A DNA stretch of 64,000 bases from Burkholderia sp. Bp9142. Lineage in GTDB: Bacteria > Pseudomonadota > Gammaproteobacteria > Burkholderiales > Burkholderiaceae. Below the pieces are notes generated by a model. It did not search any database. It had not been told where the DNA came from and saw only the letters and a program-made list of their open reading frames with translations. This document shows, piece by piece, positions 59,979-64,000 of the stretch (the first letter of the stretch is position 1; every line of letters starts with the position of its first letter). Location of the stretch: positions 62,001-126,000 of the forward strand of contig NZ_QTPP01000010.1 in assembly GCF_003853415.1 (NCBI RefSeq), given 5' to 3'. The translations under genes were made by a program, and so were the position numbers.

Positions 59979-61577
59979 ATGCTCGACGTCAATCTCAAGA
60001 ATCAACTGAAAGCGTACCTCAAAAAGATCACGCGCCCGATCGAACTCGCCGCGTCGCTCGACGACAGCGCGAAGTCGCAGGAACTGCTTGCGCTGCTGAA
60101 CGAGATTGCGTCGCTGACGTCGCGTGTGACCGTGACCGAACGCCGCGACGACGCCGAGCGCAAGCCGTCGTTCTCGATCGGCGAACCCGGCAAGCCGGCC
60201 GGCATCCGCTTCGCCGGCATCCCGATGGGCCATGAATTCACGTCGCTCGTACTCGCGCTGCTGCAGACGGGCGGCCATCCGATCAAGCTCGACGACGACG
60301 TGATCGAACAGATCCGCGCGCTCGACGGCGACTACGCGTTCGAGACGTACTTCTCGCTGTCGTGCCAGAACTGCCCGGAAGTCGTGCAGGCGCTGAACGT
60401 GATGTCGCTGATCAACCCGCGCATCCGCCACGTCGCGATCGACGGCGCGCTGTTCCAGAACGAAGTCGAAGCGCGCCAGATCATGGCCGTGCCGACGATG
60501 TTCCTGAACGGCGAATCGTTCGGCCAGGGCCGCAGCAGCGTGAAGGAAATCCTCGCGAAGCTCGACACGGGCGCCAGTGCCCGCGCCGCGAAGTCGCTCG
60601 AGAACAAGCCGGTGTTCGACACGCTGATCGTCGGCGGCGGCCCGGCCGGTGCGGCGGCCGCGATCTACTCGGCGCGCAAGGGCATCGCGACGGGCGTCGT
60701 CGCCGAGCGTTTCGGCGGCCAGGTGCTCGACACGATGGCAATCGAGAACTTCGTGTCGGTGCAGGAAACCGAAGGGCCGAAGTTCGCCGTCGCGCTCGAG
60801 CAGCACGTGAAGCAGTACGACGTCGACATCATGGACGTGCAGCGCGCCGACGCGCTGATTCCGGGCGACGTGCACCAGATCCGCCTCGCGAACGGCGCGG
60901 TGCTGAAGGCGAAGACGATCGTTCTCGCGACCGGCGCGCGCTGGCGCGAAATCAACGTGCCGGGCGAGCGCGAATACCGCAACCGCGGTGTCGCGTACTG
61001 CCCGCACTGCGACGGCCCGCTGTTCAAGGGCAAGCGCGTCGCGGTGGTCGGCGGCGGCAACTCGGGCGCCGAGGCCGCGATCGACCTGGCCGGCATCGTG
61101 AAGGCGGTCACGCTGATCGAATACGGTGCGCAACTGCGCGCGGACGACGTGCTGCAGCGCAAGCTGCGCAGCCTGCCGAACGTGACGATCGTCACGCAGG
61201 CGCAGACGACCGAGCTGACCGGCGACGGCAGCAAGCTGAACGGGCTCGTCTACAAGGATCTGCGTTCGGGCGAAGCGCAGCGGATCGATCTCGAAGGCGT
61301 GTTCGTGCAGATCGGCCTCGTGCCGAACACCGAATGGCTGAAAGGCACGATCGAACTGTCGAAACACGGCGAGATCGTCGTCGATGCGCGCGGCGCGACG
61401 TCGGTGCCGGGCGTGTTTGCCGCCGGCGACGTGACGACGGTGCCGTTCAAGCAGATCGTGATCGCGGTCGGCGAAGGCGCGAAGGCATCGCTCGGCGCGT
61501 TCGATCACCTGATCCGGCAAGACGCGACGCCGGCTACGGCCGACGCGCCGCGGGCCGAAGAAGCGATCGCCGCGTAA
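59979..61577 (+). CDS. ahpF: Alkyl hydroperoxide reductase flavoprotein subunit AhpF
   Basis: The 532-residue protein passes electrons from NAD(P)H via FAD to AhpC. The N-terminal double-thioredoxin domain (1-200) has the redox pair C129/C132 in LSCQNCPEV. The thioredoxin-reductase-like part has the FAD motif [12 protein letters not shown] (217-228), C341/C344 in YCPHCDGPL and the second nucleotide motif [14 protein letters not shown]. Both cysteine pairs are at, or 4 residues before, the E. coli positions. The ATG at 59979 is chosen over 59940. It forms an operon with ahpC and ends at a strong terminator. Confidence 0.97.
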   Translation: MLDVNLKNQLKAYLKKITRPIELAASLDDSAKSQELLALLNEIASLTSRVTVTERRDDAERKPSFSIGEPGKPAGIRFAGIPMGHEFTSLVLALLQTGGHPIKLDDDVIEQIRALDGDYAFETYFSLSCQNCPEVVQALNVMSLINPRIRHVAIDGALFQNEVEARQIMAVPTMFLNGESFGQGRSSVKEILAKLDTGASARAAKSLENKPVFDTLIVGGGPAGAAAAIYSARKGIATGVVAERFGGQVLDTMAIENFVSVQETEGPKFAVALEQHVKQYDVDIMDVQRADALIPGDVHQIRLANGAVLKAKTIVLATGARWREINVPGEREYRNRGVAYCPHCDGPLFKGKRVAVVGGGNSGAEAAIDLAGIVKAVTLIEYGAQLRADDVLQRKLRSLPNVTIVTQAQTTELTGDGSKLNGLVYKDLRSGEAQRIDLEGVFVQIGLVPNTEWLKGTIELSKHGEIVVDARGATSVPGVFAAGDVTTVPFKQIVIAVGEGAKASLGAFDHLIRQDATPATADAPRAEEAIAA

Positions 61578-61608
61578 CGCGCGACGCACCGCACCGGTTC
61601 GTCTCTCT

Positions 61609-61647
61609 TGGCCCCGCATGCCCTGGTCGGCGTGCGGGGTCCTTTTT
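61609..61647 (+). terminator. Rho-independent terminator of ahpCF
   Basis: A stem of about 13 bp (GGCCCCGCATGCC with GGCGTGCGGGGTC, one wobble) and a 6-base loop is followed by a T run, 32 bases after the ahpF stop. It separates ahpF from the convergent gene. Confidence 0.88.
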
Positions 61648-61691
61648 CATCCGGCGTCGAGCGACGCTGCGCACGCGCGGGGGCGCCTTGC

Positions 61692-62522
61692 TCACTGGGT
61701 CACGCCGGGGCCGGCGTTCGCCGGCGCGGTTGCCTTGATGCTGCTCGACTGCCTGACCAGCTGGTCGGTCATCGCGGCGCCCACCGCATTCGCACCCGCC
61801 GACGTGTGCTGGCGCTCGGCACTCGGCGTCGCCACGTATTGCGGCGGCGGCAGCGACGGATCGAGCTTCGCCGATTCACGCACGAGCGCGGCGGTTTCAG
61901 GCGTTTCGGATTTCATGACGGGTGTCGCCGCCGCGTGCCGCTCGAGTCCGTCGCGCTTGCGCGCCGCGCGATGCGTCGGCTGATCCGCCTGCTGACTCGG
62001 CCGGGTCGCCTGTGCAGCCTGGACCGGCGGTGTCGATTGCACCGGTTGAGCCGGTTGAGCCGGTTGCGCCGCCTGTACCGGCGCCTGCACCGCTTGCGCG
62101 GGCTTGGCCTTGGCCGGGGTCGCATCCTCCGGCTCGACCGTCACGACGTGGACGGTCGGCGGCGGTGCGCTCGGTTTCGCCGGTGGCGTCTGTGCGGCGA
62201 TGACCGGCGCGACGGCAGCGGATGCCGGCGCCGCGCTCGTACGCGCAGCAGCCGCGGCTGGCGGCGGTACGGCCGGTCGTTGCGGCACGGCCTCGTCCAC
62301 ATGCGCGGAAGGGACGGCAACGGGCGCCGGTGGCGCAATCGTGCCTTGTGCGGTATGGCCGTCGTTCGCCGCTGTCACGGCGGCAGCAGGTGCTGCGGAA
62401 TCGCCGATGCCGGCCTCCGCGATCGCGCGGTGGTCCGCACGCAGGAGCATCACGTAGCCGGCGCCTGCCGCGGCAACCAGCAATCCGCCGGCGATCATCA
62501 ATGTCTTACGGGTACTAGTCAT
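61692..62522 (-). CDS. Single-span membrane protein with long Pro/Ala/Gln-rich domain
   Basis: The 276-residue protein has one N-terminal membrane segment (TLMIAGGLLVAAAGAGYVML, about 7-26) with a short cytoplasmic start, so the rest should lie in the periplasm. The region from about 45 to 215 is mostly Ala, Pro, Gln, Val and Thr, with repeats such as QAAQPAQPAQPVQ. It should be unfolded, like the spacer of TonB- or FtsN-type envelope proteins. The last 60 residues (ESAKLDPSLPPPQYVATPSA) are less biased. No catalytic motif or family is recognised. It is convergent with ahpF. Confidence 0.7.
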   Translation of the reverse strand: MTSTRKTLMIAGGLLVAAAGAGYVMLLRADHRAIAEAGIGDSAAPAAAVTAANDGHTAQGTIAPPAPVAVPSAHVDEAVPQRPAVPPPAAAAARTSAAPASAAVAPVIAAQTPPAKPSAPPPTVHVVTVEPEDATPAKAKPAQAVQAPVQAAQPAQPAQPVQSTPPVQAAQATRPSQQADQPTHRAARKRDGLERHAAATPVMKSETPETAALVRESAKLDPSLPPPQYVATPSAERQHTSAGANAVGAAMTDQLVRQSSSIKATAPANAGPGVTQ

Positions 62523-62883
62523 GCTTGCTCACCGAACTTATCGACGTGAACAAGCCATCATACGCGTGCGTTCGTGCTTGATCCCGCACGAATACAATTG
62601 GTTGCATCGACGTCGACCCCAAGACCGTCGAGGCCGTACGACGCCGCGCCGCCCTATCGTCAGACGGTTCGACACCGTCTGCCTTCCGCCCGTCGGATGC
62701 AGAAGATCGCAATCGCGATCCCGCCGAACAGCGCCCACTTGGCGATGCGATATGCATCAGCAAGACACGGCGAGGACGCCGATCGACCCGCGCAAAAATG
62801 CCGAAAAGCCCGTGTGGACGGGCTTTTCGACGCAATCGGAACGTGCGCGCGACATCCGCCGACGCACGCGCATGCGGCGGCGA
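62523..62883. other. Intergenic region with a bidirectional terminator
   Basis: The 361 bases lie between two minus-strand genes. The left part (62523-62760) should hold the promoter of the Pro/Ala-rich membrane protein; no gene is seen. The right part holds a terminator listed separately. Confidence 0.5.
62801..62828 (-). terminator. Terminator after the carboxymuconolactone-decarboxylase-like gene
   Basis: A perfect 12-bp stem (CGAAAAGCCCGT / ACGGGCTTTTCG) with a GTGG loop has A/T tracts at its base on both sides. It can act in both directions. It lies 55 bases past the stop of the gene at 62884-63438. Confidence 0.8.
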
Positions 62884-63438
62884 TTATTCCGGAAACGGTA
62901 AATCAGTCTGTCCGTCCGCGCGCATGCCGAACGTGTTGAGCGTCATCGCCACGAGCGCGTAATAGCCGAGCAGCGCGACGAGGTTCACGACGGTCTCGTG
63001 GCCGAAACGCGCCTGCGCGCGCGCGAACGTCGCATCGCTCACGCGCCGCGTGTCGTACAGCTCGGTTGCGAACGCATGGATCAGCGCATCGTCGTCCGAT
63101 TCGAACGCAGGCGTGACGCCACGCCGGATCGCGTCGGCCGTCGCGGCCGGCACGCCGGCATCGAGCGCGATCGGATGGTGGATGTGCCACTCGGCCTGCG
63201 AGCGCCAGCGCGCGGCGGTCACGAGAATCGCGAGCTCCGACAGCCGCAGCGACAGGCCCGTGCGATAGCGGCAGAACGCGCCGAGCCGCTGCGCGTGCTG
63301 CGCGAGTTCAGGGCTCGCGATCCAGCCGAGGAACGGCCCGTTCAGGTTGCCGCGCGGGCCGCTGAGGATTTCGGCGAGCACGGCCTTCTGCTCGTCGGTG
63401 GCCGATGCGGGATCGAAGGAAGGCAGTCTGTCTGTCAT
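62884..63438 (-). CDS. Carboxymuconolactone decarboxylase family protein
   Basis: The 184-residue all-helical protein has the AhpD/CMD-like core: GPFLGWIASPELAQHAQRLG (about 36-55), LSLRLSELAILVTAARWRSQ (about 63-82) and EWHIHHPIALDAG. It lacks the CxxC pair of AhpD, so it should not be a thiol peroxidase; it belongs to the histidine-containing, decarboxylase-like branch. It could act on a lactone or a related aromatic-ring product, but the substrate is unknown. The ATG at 63438 (MTDRLPSFDPASATDEQK) is preferred. It lies 25 bases after the upstream aminotransferase gene on the same strand, so the two are probably one operon. Confidence 0.85.
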   Translation of the reverse strand: MTDRLPSFDPASATDEQKAVLAEILSGPRGNLNGPFLGWIASPELAQHAQRLGAFCRYRTGLSLRLSELAILVTAARWRSQAEWHIHHPIALDAGVPAATADAIRRGVTPAFESDDDALIHAFATELYDTRRVSDATFARAQARFGHETVVNLVALLGYYALVAMTLNTFGMRADGQTDLPFPE

Positions 63439-63463
63439 GGTGAGGATCGGGTGGGGTCGTGGT

Positions 63464-64000
63464 TCACGCGCCGGCCGATGCGAGCGCCGCATCGATCGCG
63501 CCGGACAACCGTTCGACGATCGTGTCGATCTGCCGCGCGGTGCAGATGAACGGCGGTGCGACCAGGATGTGATCGCCGTGCACGCCGTCAATCGTGCCGC
63601 CCATCGGATACACCATCAGGCCGCGCTGCATCGCCTCGCGCTTGACCGCCGCATGCAGCTTCCGCGCGGGATCGAACGTCGCCTTGCTGTCGCGGTCGCG
63701 CACGAGTTCGACGCCGACGAACAGCCCGCGGCCGCGCACGTCGCCGACATGCGGATGCGCACCGTAATGCGCGCGCAGCGCCGCACGCAGTTGCTCGCCG
63801 CGCGCCTTCACGTTGTCGAGCAGCCGCTCTTCGGCGATCACGCGCTGCACTTCGAGCGCGGCCGCGCAGGCGGTCGCGTGGCCGAGATACGTGTGGCCGT
63901 GCTGGAAAAAGCCCGAGCCGTCGACGATCGTCCGGTAGATGCGGTCGCTCACCAGCGTCGCGCCGATCGGCTGGTAACCCGCGCCGAGCCCTTTCGCGAT
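63464..64000 (-). CDS. Class III (omega-type) aminotransferase, C-terminal part
   Basis: The gene runs off the right edge, so only the last 178 residues are seen. The visible part begins IAKGLGAGYQPIGATLV, where the lysine (third residue) is the PLP-binding lysine of class III aminotransferases. It continues with SGFFQHGHTYLGHATACAAA, RGRGLFVGVELV and APPFICTARQIDTIV, all typical of the omega-amino-acid/polyamine group. The substrate cannot be told from this part. It lies 25 bases upstream of the carboxymuconolactone-decarboxylase-like gene, probably in the same transcript. Confidence 0.9.
   Translation of the reverse strand: MAKGLGAGYQPIGATLVSDRIYRTIVDGSGFFQHGHTYLGHATACAAALEVQRVIAEERLLDNVKARGEQLRAALRAHYGAHPHVGDVRGRGLFVGVELVRDRDSKATFDPARKLHAAVKREAMQRGLMVYPMGGTIDGVHGDHILVAPPFICTARQIDTIVERLSGAIDAALASAGA

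Overview
The window is about 67% G+C by eye, has strong GC-third-position codon use, and carries gene families typical of Burkholderia: pgaABCD-glmS, an aepX/aepY/phnW phosphonate set, and a second RpoD-type sigma factor. It most likely comes from a Burkholderia species of the cepacia complex. The metabolic and accessory mix with no ribosomal, tRNA or core cell-division genes suggests a secondary chromosome. That placement is inference from family content; no database was searched. No tRNA, rRNA, CRISPR array, prophage or intact insertion sequence was seen.

Layout. 1-11 kb: the 3' end of an Ldh-type oxidoreductase, ilvD, two small envelope proteins, an RpoD-like sigma factor, a PolX-like helix-hairpin-helix protein with an FNR/ANR-type site upstream, a MerR regulator with a SoxR-like box at its start, a divergent MarR/MFS efflux pair, and a succinate-CoA transferase. 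11.6-18.9 kb: a tightly overlapping seven-gene operon that makes a phosphonate (PEP mutase, phosphonopyruvate decarboxylase, AEP transaminase). It also carries two nucleotidyltransferase domains, a CDP-alcohol phosphatidyltransferase, a flippase-like membrane protein and a 2-oxoglutarate oxygenase. The simplest reading is a pathway that puts 2-aminoethylphosphonate, or a modified form, on a membrane lipid.

19-25 kb: a LysR/oxidoreductase/GlcG locus, a secreted unknown, an acyltransferase-3 protein, a proline iminopeptidase and a small unknown. 25.5-36.4 kb: six minus-strand genes forming two versions of an ATP-grasp / alpha-E / transglutaminase-like module (one split, one fused) around a 1151-residue transglutaminase-DUF2126 protein. 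One of the transglutaminase-like proteins has serine where the catalytic cysteine belongs. 37-50 kb: a YjiE-like LysR regulator, a strikingly AT-rich 0.5 kb region, then a poly-N-acetylglucosamine (PNAG) operon with accessory secreted proteins and its own glmS.

50-64 kb: a cytochrome c; a three-gene operon that could turn 2-amino-thiazoline-4-carboxylate into cysteine, with a divergent LysR; a vapBC toxin-antitoxin locus with an internal partial duplication; a racemase / SDF symporter / solute-binding-protein operon; ahpC-ahpF; a Pro/Ala-rich membrane protein; a carboxymuconolactone-decarboxylase family protein; and the 3' part of a class III aminotransferase gene cut by the window edge.

The strongest candidates for an under-described system are the phosphonate-to-lipid operon and the doubled ATP-grasp/alpha-E/transglutaminase cluster.
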